A stretch of 64,000 bases of DNA from contig JAPJBO010000013.1 in NCBI GenBank assembly GCA_030068145.1, forward strand, positions 372,001 through 436,000, in the 5' to 3' direction. Made by a program: the position numbers and the translations under genes. Of this stretch, positions 1 to 12,000 are shown piece after piece (within the stretch, counting starts at the first letter, position 1; each line of letters starts with the position of its first letter). The DNA is from Diplonema papillatum. Lineage: Eukaryota > Euglenozoa > Diplonemea > Diplonemida > Diplonemidae. The notes below the pieces were generated by a model. It searched no databases and had not been told where the DNA came from. It worked only from the letters and a program-made list of their open reading frames with translations.

Positions 1-199
1 AAGTTTGAGGCCGCTGCCGGGCAAGCGCAGCGCTCTGGGGGCGCTTTGTTCTCGCGCGGATTTGGGCTTATATTTGAGCCGCCACGTCACGCGCCCGGAG
101 CCCGTCGGTATCCCGGGCAACCCTACTGTGGTTGCATCGACGATGCGTTTCGGCCCAGCTTTAAGTGCGTGAGCCCGTGAGCCTCCGGTAGTACTGTGA

Positions 200-396
200 C
201 CGACACCAAACAGAAGAATTGCCGCAGGGGGGAACTGGCTTGTGGAAGCCAAGCGCCCACAGCGACGTTGCTTGTTGACCCTTCGACGTCGACTAACCTG
301 GACAAGCAGAATTGTCTAAGGATTGGATCGTTCACCCACGAACAAGGAACGTGAGCTGGGTTTAGACCGCCGTAAAACAGGTTGATTTTACCCTAC
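200..396 (+). pseudogene. LSU (28S-type) rRNA fragment 1
   Basis: The stretch reads as the peptidyl-transferase part of eukaryotic large-subunit rRNA. Landmarks are GAACTGGCTTGTGG near 230, GTTCACCCACGAACAAGGAA near 330, ACGTGAGCTGGGTTTAGACC near 350 and GGTTGATTTTACCCTAC at the end. Similarity fades 5' of about 200 and stops abruptly at 396. It shares the lineage-specific ACAAGCAGAATTGTC hairpin with the fragment near 55.1 kb. The flanking rRNA domains are absent, so this is a dispersed, degraded fragment and not a working rRNA unit. A deliberately fragmented rRNA gene is a less likely alternative. Confidence 0.8.
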
Positions 397-399
397 ACG

Positions 400-440
400 A
401 GCGATAGTCACATCCTTAGAATGAGCACCACACTATCGCG
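400..440. repeat. short palindromic element, eroded copy
   Basis: GCGATAGT near 401 is the inverse of ACTATCGC near 434, and the right arm AATGAGCACCACACTA resembles the arms of the 50-bp palindromes at 46161 and 61661. It abuts the broken end of the rRNA fragment. Confidence 0.4.
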
Positions 441-1011
441 CGTACTCTCTTCCCCCGTGGAGCTTTCGAGAAGTGTCTGGTGACACCTTCGAACGACTGG
501 AGGCACCCGTTTGCAAGTGTCTCCCGCCAACTGAAGAAAAGGTGTCTCCGCTGGCTGCAGATAAACGATGCTTTAACGATGGTGAAACCAAACCTTAGAC
601 CCGACGAGGGTCACGCGAGCCTCCGTCACATGTCGAAGAAAGCCGAATCTAGCTATGGTCGTCAGCCGGTTCATCAGAACTTTAAGCCGAGGCCGCGCCT
701 TCGACCGGACGTCTCTGTGGTTATACGCACGTACGTACAGTACAAACATACCCCACCCTTCGGCTGTAAATGCGTCCAGAACTTCGCTTGCTTCATTTTC
801 GACGTTTGTATCGATAAACCAGCCGACCCACCCTACAACGTCACTGCCGACGTGTTTAGGTCTCTCCCAAACCCTTCACCCTTTCCGGCTAGCTCAAGAG
901 GGTGAGTCTCCGATGGTTCTTGTCTTCTTTCCCTTCAGTGCTGAAGACGAGACGCGTCGCAGATTTCTTGTCGAGATCTTTTCGGCCAAGAAAGATAAGA
1001 CTCAGATGATG
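441..1011. other. intergenic, nothing recognised
   Basis: Open frames of 140 to 240 codons cross this stretch but show no domain, no family resemblance and no consistent codon bias. They overlap one another in several frames, so I do not call a gene. Confidence 0.5.
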
Positions 1012-1297
1012 AGGGCTACGAGCACTGACCCGATGCAGCAGCGCGTACGAGACTCTAGGCGTGGGGCGGACGGCGAGCCTGGCGGAAGTCCGGGCGCGGT
1101 ACCTGGCGCTGGCCCGGAAGCACCACCCCGACATGGGCGGCACCGAGGCGGGCATGAAGCGCGTGAACGACGCGTACGCCACCGTACAGCGCGCCAAAGC
1201 CCACGAACCGCCCCCGCGTACGACCACCGCCAACAGCAGCAAGGCGGCGACGAGGCGGCAAGACGGGAAGACGCGTTTGTTGACAATTTTCGGCGAA
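1012..1297 (+). pseudogene. truncated tandem copy of the J-domain gene
   Basis: From GAGGGCTACGAGCAC onward about 190 bp are nearly identical to the start of the intact J-domain gene (1857-2051), including the HHPDMGG motif. After the J domain the match continues weakly with a deletion to about 1297 and then stops. The J-domain frame is closed by a TGA directly in front of the homologous part, so there is no usable start. It is a 5' partial duplicate lacking the whole C-terminal half. Very low divergence in the J domain suggests a recent duplication. Confidence 0.75.
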
Positions 1298-1832
1298 CAA
1301 GAAATCGAACTCAAATGCTGCATCCCCTCACGGCTGGCTTGCAAGACAGCCTGCGAGGCAAGATAACCGCGCAATGAAATGACTTGTCGTGCGGTTTTGT
1401 GTTGCGCATTGCGCGTCGTCTCTTGTCCCACTCTCTCTCTCCCTCCCCCATGAAAATCCCCATCCAAAGGAACCCCTGATGAGCTCTGACTTTGGATAGG
1501 TCTGCGTACAAGAGCGAAACCTGAGACGAAGAACGAGGTGCACACAACACCGCGGTGAAAAAACACAGGGGGCTAGTCCCCCAAGATTTCATACCCCACT
1601 TTGGGAGCCGTACACTCCCCTTTTTACCTCTTTCTATTTTGCATCCCTTTCTTAGATAACATCTTCCTCGAAGAAGACTTGATGCTAGCATCAACCATGC
1701 ATGAGAGGCAGTGCTCTGCCTGAACATTAAACTGAGATTTTCCCCCCTCTCTCTATGTCAACTTGAGCAACTTGAGGCACTGTCAGGCGGGGAGCTGGCA
1801 CTCGTTGGGGGGGAAGACACGTTCAGAAGTAT
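1298..1832. other. intergenic between the two J-domain copies
   Basis: CT-rich stretch near 1430-1450 and no recognisable gene. It separates the broken copy from the intact gene and may hold the promoter of the latter; no clear TATA box is visible. Confidence 0.5.
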
Positions 1833-2630
1833 ATGATATGTAGACGGTGCTGTTCGCGAGGGCTACGAGCACAGACCCGATGCAGCAGCGCGTACGAGAC
1901 TCTAGGCGTGGGGCGGACGGCGAGCCTGGCGGAAGTCCGGGCGCGGTACCTGGCGCTGGCCCGGAAGCACCACCCCGACATGGGCGGCACCGAGGCGGGC
2001 ATGAAGCGCGTGAACGACGCGTACGCCACCGTACAGCGCGCCAAAGCCCACGAGCGGCCCCCGCGCACGACCGCCGCCGGCAGCAGCAGCAGCGGCGGCG
2101 GCAGAAGGGCGGCGGCGAGGCGGCAGCGAGGAGACGCGTTCGACGACGATTTCGACGACCGCGAGATGACCGAGGAAGAGGCCGAACGGGAACGGCGCAT
2201 CCTCTCGTGGCTGGTCGAAGAGCGGCGGCGGTACGACGCCGAGCTGCGGAGGAGGGCGCGGGAGCAGGAGCTGGAGGACGAGCTCGAAAAGCGGAACGCC
2301 GCCGCGTTTCGGGCAGCGGTCGCCGACTGGCTCGCCAAGCGGCAAGCCTCGGACGCCGCCGAGGCACGCTACGCAGCCGGCGCCGCGGCCCAGTTCTTCG
2401 ACGAGGCGCACACCGCCTGGCTGGCTGCGTGGACCAGCTTCAACGCGGCGGCGAAAGCGTGGGCCGCGTGGAAGGCGGACCCGCATAGCCGCATCGGGAA
2501 CTGGTCGAAAGCCGAGCTCTACTCGAAAGGCCTGTGGGACTCTGACGCGCGGCAATGGCGAGGGCAGGCGTGGGCTGCCTACGCCGTGTGGAAGCAGAGG
2601 CTGAAGGAGCGAGGCTCGTCCGACCCATGA
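1833..2630 (+). CDS. J-domain (DnaJ-like) protein
   Basis: A 265-residue protein. Residues about 19-68 form a J domain: YETLGVGRTASLAEVRARYL, then the diagnostic HPD at residues 47-49 followed by MGG, then a helix ending VNDAYATV. J domains stimulate the ATPase of Hsp70 chaperones through the HPD loop. The first 17 residues are rich in Arg and Cys and lack acidic residues, which would fit an organelle presequence, but that is inference. After the J domain come a Ser/Gly/Arg linker and a long charged, Ala/Trp-rich helical region (about 110-260) with repeated AAWxxW patterns; there is no G/F region or zinc finger, so it is a class III type J protein. The ATG at 1833 is the first in frame; an upstream exon cannot be excluded. 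A broken copy lies 0.8 kb upstream. Confidence 0.8.
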   Translation: MICRRCCSRGLRAQTRCSSAYETLGVGRTASLAEVRARYLALARKHHPDMGGTEAGMKRVNDAYATVQRAKAHERPPRTTAAGSSSSGGGRRAAARRQRGDAFDDDFDDREMTEEEAERERRILSWLVEERRRYDAELRRRAREQELEDELEKRNAAAFRAAVADWLAKRQASDAAEARYAAGAAAQFFDEAHTAWLAAWTSFNAAAKAWAAWKADPHSRIGNWSKAELYSKGLWDSDARQWRGQAWAAYAVWKQRLKERGSSDP

Positions 2631-5014
2631 AGAGTCCACCAAACCCACCACCCTCCCCAACCCGGGCTTCCTTTTCAGTGAAATGGTCGTTGCCTGGTCG
2701 GGTTTCGCTCACGACCGTTTCCTGAACAATCCTTCACTAAATCCGCGTCTAAATAACCTGGCCTCAGTGGTGCAAACACCACGTCCTCTTCAAACCCAAG
2801 AAACACTTTCCCCCCCCAGCGAAACGCCGAAAGAGGCGAGGGCCCGCAGCGCCGCACTTCAACAGACGAACTTACCCACCAGCCAGAACGCCCCCCTCGG
2901 CTGTGCCGACAGCGGCCAGCTTCTCCATGATGAGGACTTGAGCCACCCGTGCGACACGTGACATGACCCTCAATCCGAAGAGGACTAGTGAGCTGGTCCC
3001 CATCGTTCCTTCCTCCCAGGAAGGATCTTGCCTGGTTTAGTTGCTCGATTTGGAACCCGTTGCACTGAAGTGACTGCACTCGATAAACCCTAGCTTTGTC
3101 GCCCACACCCTTCGAGGTCTTCAGCTCGAAACTACGAACGAAAGAACCCTTTGCAAGTTCGCCAGCTCAACGCTTCCGAGCTTCTATTGGAGTAATAGGG
3201 GGCTAGTCAAACCAACACAGAGAATAACAGCAGCCTTGTATGTGGTTCGTGAGGCTCTACGTTAACCATAGACGACGGCGCTTTCTTCCCCATTCTTCAG
3301 AGTGAAAGTTTCCGAAGAAACCTGATGCATCACGCTATGCGAGGCGAAGTTCTGCCTACGAATGAAACTAACTGTGCGGCAAAGTTCTGCCTATAAATTG
3401 AATTAAACTGACTAGCCCTGTACGGACGGGGAACAATATTATGTTTGGTGAATTTCCCTTGCATCCCGCCGCTTCAAAACTTGTTCCCTTATATCCCAGT
3501 AGAATTGCTTGGCCCAAACTTCGAAGTGCTGGATATAAGGGAATTACACCATTGTGTTTACGGCGAAGAAGGCAGCACTGAGCTGGTGTTCGGACACTGC
3601 GTTTTCCCGGGCGAAGACACGTCAGAACGGGCCCATGTTTGCTGCTGTAAATAGATGCCTGACAATACCTTTCCAAGGAGCCACAGGTTCTCCTTTGTTG
3701 GAGTCATGCAGCCCCCTCCCTCTTCCTCTAAGGGCTTTCCCCACAGGTGCAAACAGCAACGCTCGGTCCGTTGCGAAAGCGTCAGCTAGAAAGCACTGGT
3801 CGGCGTTTCACAGGCCTTGTTTTAACTGGGGGGGTATGTCGGCGGAAATAAACACATTCCGTACAGGCTGCCCCCACTGTCCGGGCCCACAGCGTGCGTG
3901 AAAAGGAGTGTGAACTTGAAATGCAGGTACCACAAGAGTAGGCTTGCATTGTCAAAGGCTAGTGTTACTTGATAACGTCGTCCGAAGACGATCTCAATGT
4001 GGACGAAGATGATGACAGGCTGGCGGTATCCAGCTCCATTTTTTGAACGCCGCGCCGCGAGCTTTTTCTTGGGTTTCCGGGCCGGGAGTTCTGCCGAGGC
4101 AGTCGCTCAGAGGCGATCTTGACGTGGCGGACGATGAAGAAGATGATGAGGTGGTAAGGCTGGTCCCACGCAGCGTGCGTGAAAAGCAGGCTGTAGCTGT
4201 CCATTCAAAAGCCGTGTCCAACACTGGACGGAGCTCGTCTTCAGCCCCGCCTCACCCAAGTCGTGGCGCCCCCCCGAATGCACCTTTTGGGGGTAAGCCG
4301 AGGCGAATCCAAGATGCGCGGCACTCTCGGGCTGGTGGGGGACAACAGAAAGGGAGTTGAAGTATGGCTAAAGACAAAGTGGTGTCACCTGAGGGGGTAA
4401 TCTCAGGGCCGCCCACGTGATAAGCCGTTACGGGAAAAGGGGAAGTAATGTGAATACGAAACCCCTATTGACGACCGTATTCCCGTGTTGGTGTCACCCT
4501 CGCCTCTCCAGACCAAAAAGCGACACGACCGGGATACATGGAATCGAGCGTGGGGGGGTTGAGGGGTATCTGGCCGTTTATCTGAATTTGCACCGGCGTT
4601 CTTCATGCTCCATTTTGGCGTACGTCAGTTTTCTACCTGTCCTAACCGTTTAGTATGTGCCGCTCCCAGCGGGAGCTCCTTCTGATGTGACAAGAAGGCG
4701 GTCAAGTCTGGAGCCGGGACCGGCCAGTAACAGGCTGAAGTAGCCACCCGGAGGACGGAAAGCGTGGTCGTCTGTTGCCTCTCTCCTCTGTTGTTCCTCT
4801 CTTCGAAACTCGACTTGCTCCGTCGCAATTGTGTGCAAGTTGTTCCTTCCTTTCGAGAAGTTACGCGAACCGTGAAGGCTGCAGCTCTCAGAGGCCGAAC
4901 ATTCGTCATCTATGGCGGTTAGGAAATTGACCCGAGGTATCAGTGGGGGTGCCCACGTCAACCCTGTCACAGACAACCCAGAATAAATCTGTAGGTGCCC
5001 CGTTGGGAACAGAT
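2631..5014. other. intergenic, no gene recognised
   Basis: About 2.4 kb without a recognisable protein. A 105-codon frame at 4043-4360 includes an acidic run (DLDVADDEEDDEVV), and a similar acidic coding pattern occurs just upstream at 3987-4023. GCGTGCGTGAAAAG also occurs twice (3892 and 4173), so this may be a rearranged duplication of a lost exon. The evidence is too thin to call a gene. Confidence 0.4.
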
Positions 5015-5135
5015 GAGCCAATTCACCTACCCCCCTGAAAGCGACTTGAGCTCGATTACACTCGATTACGCGTCGATTACACTCGATTACACTCGATTAC
5101 GATCGATTACAATCGATCAGCTTTTGGTGAATTGG
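5015..5135. repeat. CTCGATTACA satellite with inverted ends
   Basis: About seven degenerate copies of the 10-mer CTCGATTACA lie at 5050-5118. They are bracketed by CCAATTCACC (5019) on the left and its complement GGTGAATTGG (5126) on the right. A sister array sits at about 6762-6893. The bracketing suggests a small inverted-repeat element whose interior is a satellite. Confidence 0.6.
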
Positions 5136-6761
5136 GGGGGTACTGTAACAATTGATTAAACACACAGCACTCAGCCAATCCTGATTCGCCGATGCAACGT
5201 GTCTATTATCGAGCCTTCTTCTGGGGCTAAAGATGCTGATAGCACGATCATCGAATATCGAACAAAAAGAAGCATATTCGTCTGAAAAAAGGATGTAGCC
5301 AGGCAGTGCAGCAGGGGACGAGGAAGTTCGGACTGACTTGTGGAAGCAGGTTGTCGAGTGCATAGGGGCTCGGGTACCCGTTTTCCCGTATTAGCAACCT
5401 TTGCAATTTAGCGCAGCTAATACTCGAGCCTTTTGGCATTCCCTGCGGGGCAGTTCCAGGCGATAGGGCAAGCGCTTGGCAGACACCCTGTCCTCGAAGA
5501 TGTCAAGTTTCTGTTTGTGGGTTCGATCTCCCTGGCGACAACAAGGCGGTTGAAAACGGAGGCTAATCTCACCTTTAGGCACTGCAATGTCACGCATGCC
5601 ATTGTCAGACGCTACCGTCTGGCATTGCGCAATTCGTGCCATAGTCGTTGGGGGTATTGACAAGGGGGTTCAGTGGACACTCATCTGTTGGCTCCTCGTT
5701 ACTGCCCACGTAGGTTCCGGGAGGTCTGCTTGGCTGCACGCGGCTTGTGGTGTTGCTTCGTTCTTGAACTTTTTCTTCGGCTTCATGCGGTTCATCGTCC
5801 CGGCCTGCCCCTGGTACATGACTCGTCTCGTCTCCGTAGCTCGTCTATCCTGCTTCACTTCGTGCTTCCATCGAGCCTACTTGCGCTGTCACATTCCGAT
5901 GGGTAGTGCGTCTGCGGGAGGAACCTGCCGTTATTGTGGCTGACACACCCTGTCCCTGCGGCCTTCATCGCTGTCTGCTCTCGTGCGGCCACTGTGGGGC
6001 ATGATTCCGCCTCGGATCCTCGGTTGTGCTCCTTAGCTGGATCGCTAGCTCGATAAGAAGAGCTGGTGTGTGGGCACAAGCGAATGTGGTTGCGGTTGCG
6101 GGCCGGCCGGCGTGACTGCGAGCAGACAGGCTGCATGCGCGTGGGCCCAATCGCGCCATTCACGCGGTACTCCAAAGGCCTAATCGGGCCGGGCCGGCAC
6201 ATACAGATTGCGACCGGGGCCAGCGTCGCACCTCGGTCTCGTCCCTTACAGCCGGAGCACGTGGCTCTCCCCAAGCCTCTGGGAAGGTGGCGGAGCTGGG
6301 AAGACGCGAGAGAAAACCAAAGTAGCGGCGGCCGACCTCTGTCTGCAAGCACGTCTCTGGCAGGGCAGTCGGCACCAAACGGAGCACAGTACCTCTTCCA
6401 AAGCAGTCGGCTGAAGCGGAGCACAGTCAATGGGCATTCAGAGAGTGCAAAGCATGTCTCTTGTAGGGCAGTGGGCAGCGGGCTTTGAGGGAAAGGTCAG
6501 CGCGGTAGCGATGACCAGGAGAACACATACAGATGGGTGGGGAGAGGCCCTGGGACTAAGGCGTGACTACCCCCGTCCCTGTCCCTCCCAGGGCGCCACC
6601 CTGAATCTAGCCTGGCTCCACCACGGTGAAGGCCCACACCTGCGGTTTCCGTCCCTCGTATGCTTGTGCTTGGCACTTCTTGGGCCAGACAGTGGTCAAC
6701 ATGGTCGCTCATGGGCCAGCCAGGGGTCCACCAGTGGTCGAACACAAAATACTAGTGTCAA
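5136..6761. other. intergenic, no gene recognised
   Basis: Overlapping frames of 60 to 190 codons on both strands show no domain and no coherent composition. No RNA gene or terminal repeats were seen. Confidence 0.4.
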
Positions 6762-6893
6762 TTTCGATCACACTCTACAACGCTCGACTACACTCTACTA
6801 CACTCGACCACACTCGATTACACTCTACTACACTCGATTACACTATATTACACTCGATTACGCTCGATCAGGGGGTGGGTGAATTGGCTCAAA
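6762..6893. repeat. second CTCGATTACA satellite
   Basis: Degenerate tandem CTCGATTACA / CTCTACTACA units, ending in a right-hand end that reads GGTGAATTGGCTCA, the inverse of the left end of the 5015-5135 copy. No matching left end is visible here, so this copy is incomplete or rearranged. Confidence 0.55.
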
Positions 6894-7324
6894 CAGAGTT
6901 GAAGCGGTGTTCGTGTTTTCATTTTCGACGATTCCTCCCGCCGGTACAGCTGGTATTGGTCATGGGGTCCCGAGACATAAAAGGAGTGCCGGAAGACGTT
7001 AAGACCGCAGTGGCGTCGGAGACAAGGCACCGTGCCGGTTTGGAGTTGGGGGATCGACCGTGTTGATCCCGAAAGGGGTTTCGCTAAACAGGAAGCCGCG
7101 GTGGGGGTGCCAAAAAGGGTGGAGGCGACCACACATTGCGAAAGATTGTTTGCCCCTCCGCCCTGCATTAAAATCTAGTGCATGCCTCTCATAAACGGAG
7201 GCTAGAAAAGGCACCACGAGCGCACCCCGGAGAACGAACCAGCCAAGCAGAATAGTTGAAGTATAGTATGCATCACGTTTTTGCCCCTTGCAGCATGCAG
7301 TGTGTGAGGACCAGTCTCAGAACC
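6894..7324. other. intergenic
   Basis: No gene, RNA or repeat recognised. Confidence 0.4.
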
Positions 7325-7446
7325 ATAAGTAAATGAGATTGCGCCACGAGTCACACCCGCAAACCCGGTGTGCTACAACCAAAACGCCTGCAAACCCACA
7401 CCCCAAGGCGGGTGTTACGCTCGCTTTTTAGCTCTAGCTTCAACTC
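7325..7446. mobile_element. MITE, GAAGCTGGAGTTAAA family, degraded copy
   Basis: Internal blocks (GAGTCACACCCGC, CTACAACCAAAACGC, GCGGGTGT) match the intact copies at 39299 and 62665. The right end, AACTCCAGC, survives in altered form and the left terminal repeat is eroded. Confidence 0.6.
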
Positions 7447-7632
7447 CAGCCTCTGAGGCTGCGGACTGGTAGTACAAATCGAACAACGCATACGGTGTTA
7501 TTATTCGACCCGGTCCTTTAGCTCGAAGGTCATAATTGACCGCCGCAGTCTATCAGTCCGCGCAGGCTACCATCGACTGTATACAACCGACTCTAACGTA
7601 GGCGCACCCATTCCCCCTCCCCTGTACCCCTG

Positions 7633-7640
7633 TATAAAAG
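7633..7640 (+). promoter_or_regulatory. TATA box candidate
   Basis: TATAAAAG about 100 bp in front of the GC-rich frame starting at 7739. The surrounding composition changes sharply here, which fits a promoter. Confidence 0.45.
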
Positions 7641-7738
7641 CCGTCTGGGAGGGGGGGGGGGTGCGGGGCCGCTGAGATAACGGACGGACGCGAGGGGCCG
7701 ACCGCGTGCCGCGCGCAGAACCCGGCGCGGCGCGGGCG

Positions 7739-7979
7739 ATGGTTCAGCCGTTGCCCCAGCACGTGCTGGGGAAGGTGTCGCCGGCCCGCACCCGGCCGTC
7801 GCAGGCGCAGTCGATGCTGGTCGACGGGACCCCGTCCCAGGCGCCCGCCAGCACGCCGCGGCTCGCGCACGTCACCTTCACGGGCGCCCCGCCTTCCATG
7901 CTCGGCCCCTTCCAACCGCCTTCGAATCTGCACCTCTCCGGCTCTCCGCACACGTTCACCGATGCTCGAAGACCTTCGC
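7739..7979 (+). CDS. probable first exon of an unidentified host gene
   Basis: A GC-rich frame with host-exon composition starts at ATG 7739 (MVQPLPQHVLGKVS) and stays open past a plausible donor, GTGCGC at 7980, or alternatively GTATGC about 10 nt further on. The about 80 residues are rich in Pro, Ser, Thr and Ala with no domain I recognise, so a disordered N-terminus is likely. The same GTGCGC donor is used in the large gene at 56.7-62.6 kb, and in both cases a MITE of one family follows just inside the presumed intron. Later exons were not found; the reverse-transcriptase element at 8.4-12.7 kb lies in the way. A minus-strand frame overlaps the region but has no features. Confidence 0.4.
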
Positions 7980-8052
7980 CGGTGCGCGGGTATGCTTCCC
8001 CCTCGATTGCGTCTCCCCCTTTTTCTTGTTGTACAAGCACCCGCTTTGTAGG

Positions 8053-8248
8053 AAATGCTTGAGGAGACTGCCAGTTGCGAAAGATCAAAGGAGGTAAACG
8101 TGCTGTAGCCCACACGAAACACAGGTAAATCTGGGTTTAGTGGCGGGCGTAAGCGCCCACAACAAAAAAGACCCACTTTTGTAATTGTATTGTTTTCTCC
8201 CCCTCTTGCCTCCTTCGAAATGAGCACAGGGCAGTCCCTCGAGTATTT
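8053..8248. mobile_element. MITE, AAATRCTYGAGG family, copy 1
   Basis: Ends AAATGCTTGAGGAGACTGCC and its near inverse ending CCCTCGAGTATTT form terminal inverted repeats of about 19 bp around a 196-bp body containing AACAAAAAAGACCCACTTT. A second left end of the same family starts at 8270 and breaks off near 8300. GCACCTGCTTTGTAGG precedes several copies and may belong to the element. Confidence 0.7.
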
Positions 8249-9087
8249 TATAAGCACCTGCTTTGTAGGAAATACTTGAGGAGACTGCCAGTTGCGAAAT
8301 CTTGCTGCGGGCTTGCCCCTTGATTGCATCTCCCCCCTATTTCATTGTAACAATGCATTGTAAACACGGAATAGTTGAGTTGCAGCTCGTGAAAACGATA
8401 GATGGAAAAAAGAAGGTGTTTTTGTTCCCCTCCCCAAAAAAGAAAGGACCGCCGCATCTTCCCAGAAACGTGCCAACCGCCGCGAGACCGCAGACCAGAT
8501 CAGAGAACTACGGGACACCACCCCGGTCCTCATCGAGGAGGGCAGATGGAAGGGGATCAAACGCCACCTCAACAGCCTCTTTCGCTTGGATGAAGCTACG
8601 CTGGCTGAGTACGATCTCGATAACTGGCAGCTACGCCGAGTTACACGAGTTCTTTCTTTCATGCGCCGCTTCCTAGTTGGCGAGTACTTTACAACGAAAG
8701 TAGAAGTACTCGAAAGAAAGCTGATCTCCCGCCTGACGCCCTTTTCCCTGAAGAAATTGCAAAGAAAAGGGACTTCGCCATAAAATGGCTCAAGCTCAAC
8801 TTCTCGCACAAAACGATTGATGCTATCCAGCTCGGTCAGGTCCTACGCAGCCAGAAGGTTGTTGACGCCTGCCCTGCACCCGAGCTGCTTAGCAAAACAA
8901 GGATCTGCAACAAACTGGGCCCCCCCACATCTAGCTTTTTGCTAAATGTGACTGAAGAAAGTCTCAACACATTGCAAGTAGACTTCCAAGACCTGGCACA
9001 GTCTTGCCCCTGTTCACAGTTCCTCAAAGAAAACACAGCCGACGTTACTCATGAAGGGCATGTCATGTGCACGGCCCACGACATTAA

Positions 9088-12000
9088 ATGGACGAGGAGC
9101 TACTGCACCTCTTCGACATGGGCCTCAAATACAGACTACCTTCACATATAGACCAAGTGTTCGAGAACATGGAAAGCGACATTTCTTCCTACGTAACATC
9201 CACGTTCAAAGCTAGCTCCCACTCGGTACAAGAAAAATTAACAGATGCAATTGTATCCGAAATGAAAACGAGGTTCGCCAAACACCCACACCTCACACCA
9301 GACACCCTTCCAAAGAAAGTCCTAGACTCTCTGAAAGTGTTAAAGTCACACTTCGTCCTGACGAAAGTTGACAAAAGCAGACACGACGTAGGGTTTGTGT
9401 GTAAAAAACACTACCATCGGATGCTGCAAAACCAACTTCGTTCAAACTGCTACGCAGATGTACATGACATCGACGAGTTGCGAACTACTCTAGCAGCAAG
9501 AAACGTGTCGCTGGGATTCAGCCCTGTAGGTAAGCTACCATACCTTTATGGCCTCCCAAAACTACACAAGGAAAAGAAAGGAATGCGCTGGATAGCAGGA
9601 GTATCCTCCCGCAGCCCCCCCGTCTGCGGGAAAGAACTTAACGGCCTTGACTTTGACGACGAACCTCCTCCCGCACCTCCGCCTCCCCAGTCGAAGCCTA
9701 CGAAAGGAAAACCAAAAGCAGCGACTACGGAAGCAAACACTCTACTTTCACAGCTTTTAAAGCTAGTGATGCAGTTTATAAAAGCAAAAGATGACATTCT
9801 GAAAGCAGAGAAATACTGGATCATCGAAAGTGCTGATGAAGTCGCCGCAGAAATCAAGCAACGATACAGGTACCTTCGGAGAAAACTTCCCCGAACGTTT
9901 GATTTCAAAACGATGTTCAACGAGCTCCCACAAGAAGACCTCAAAAAAGGTGTCTCTAATGCGGTGAAAGAAGCCTTCGAATTTTCCAAAACAAGCGAGT
10001 TCACACTTTTTGGAGGCACCAAAAAGGAGAAGTCCTATACACTGCAAGATATCGAATCTCTTATCGCCCTCTGCGTTGATAACTGCTACGTAGAGCAAGG
10101 CGGTGTCTGCATGAGACAGATATTCGGACTTCCGCTTGGAGCCAACGCATCACCCGATTTAGCAAACTTGTATTGCTACGATGTCGAGTCCAGATATGTA
10201 GACGAGCTCATGAAGGAAGACGAGGCGAAAGCAAAAGCACATCGAGACTCGAAACGATACATGGATGACTTCCTTACATGGGGAGTCGAGCCACCCCCAG
10301 CATCACTGTACAAAATGATTTATAAAGAAACCACCCTAGCAGAAGGCGATGTGGAGTACCTGGGGATACGAATACGGCTCGAGCAAAGCACTAGTGAACA
10401 CCTTAGCTTTGTCAGGCTTTCAGTCAACGACAAAACAAGAAACTGGCATTTCAAGCCAGTGAGGTTCGTTCATCAATGGTCGACAATTCCTGACCACCAG
10501 GGGTCAGCCATTTTGAAAAACTTGCTCATCCGCTGCCTCAACCTTTGCAACAACTGGCACGACGCGCTGAGAGAAATTCAGCTAGTACTCTACCTGCTGC
10601 TGAATAGAGGGCATCGGATCCAAAAGCTGAAAACAGTCTTTCACCATGGTGTGCAAGAACGTTTGCCCAACCTCGGCGCGTCGCAGCGAGCTTTGAAACA
10701 ATGGTTTCAGAAATGCACTGTGTCGTACTACGCAGGGTTTCCACTGATAGAAGAAGAAAAAAGAGTAGGTCGAAGAAGAACAAAGAAAGTAAGTGAAGTA
10801 GTATCCTCACTTTCGAGAGAAAGCTGCATACCAATCATTTCCCCATCCGCCAGACCACGAGAAGAAGACCCACGTGACAGACTACTGAAACGTGAGTTAA
10901 AACTGACAGCTAGACTGAGACAGATAGGGCTGCAGCCACGAACAGTAGCTGGCGACGGGAATTGCTTGTTCCTCAGCTTAACCTACGAACAAGGAGACCA
11001 GATGGCTCTCCGCAACGAATTGGCTGACTATTGGGATACTCACAGAGACGACTTGAAAGTCTTCTTACCCGAACTCGACACTTCCCAATACATCGAAAAG
11101 CTGCGCGAGAACTACAGTTGGGGTGATTACCTCTCTCTTGTAGCCTTCACAAAGCTCAGGAAGGTGCAAATACGCCTTTTTTCAATCGATGAGAGAAGCA
11201 AGTTCCACACACAAACGGTAGGGGAAGCAGGCCCTCTCGTAATGCTTGGCTATATTGCCCAGGTGCACTACATCCCAGTCCTAGGCACGCTCACCAACTT
11301 ACAGCTCAAAAGGTTCCTCAACCCTCGAGCAGAATCCCGCGACAGCCCCTCCGTCTCCTCGACACTCCCAGAGGAACCGGTTCACCCGCGTGAACGGCAA
11401 CCGGCTGCACAACCGGAATCGCCGGAACGGCCACCCGCCCAACCGGCATCACCGGAACAGTCAATGACTCGCCCGGTAACACCGGAACAGTCAATGACTC
11501 GCCCGGTAACACCGGAACAGTCAATGACTCGCCCGGTAACACCGGAACAGTCAATGACTCGCCCGGTAACACCGGAACAGTCAATGACTCGCCCGGTAAC
11601 ACCGGAACAGTCAATGACTCGCCCGGTAACACCGGAACAGTCAATGACTCGCCCGGTAACACCGGAACAGTCAATGACTCGCCCGGTAACACCGGAACAG
11701 TCAATGACTCGCCCGGTAACACCGGAACAGTCAATGACTCGCCCGGTAACACCGGAACAGTCAATGACTCGCCCGGTAACACCGGAACAGTCAATGACTC
11801 GCCCGGTAACACCGGAACAGTCAATGACTCGCCCGGTAACACCGGAACAGTCAATGACTCGCCCGGTAACACCGGAACAGTCAATGACTCGCCCGGTAAC
11901 ACCGGAACAGTCAATGACTCGCCCGGTAACACCGGAACAGTCAATGACTCGCCCGGTAACACCGGAACAGTCAATGACTCGCCCGGTAACACCGGAACAG

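Noticed and set aside
1470-1530. Hammerhead-like core: CTGATGA, GCTCT/AGAGC stem, GAAAC
   Set aside because: Stem II is present by chance length, but neither stem I nor stem III can be formed in a type I or type III arrangement.
5855-6430. Minus-strand frame of 191 codons
   Set aside because: No domain, mixed composition and overlap with several other frames of similar length.
7553-8329. Minus-strand frame of 258 codons
   Set aside because: Half of it is MITE and half is the complement of the GC-rich exon at 7739, so no single origin is possible.
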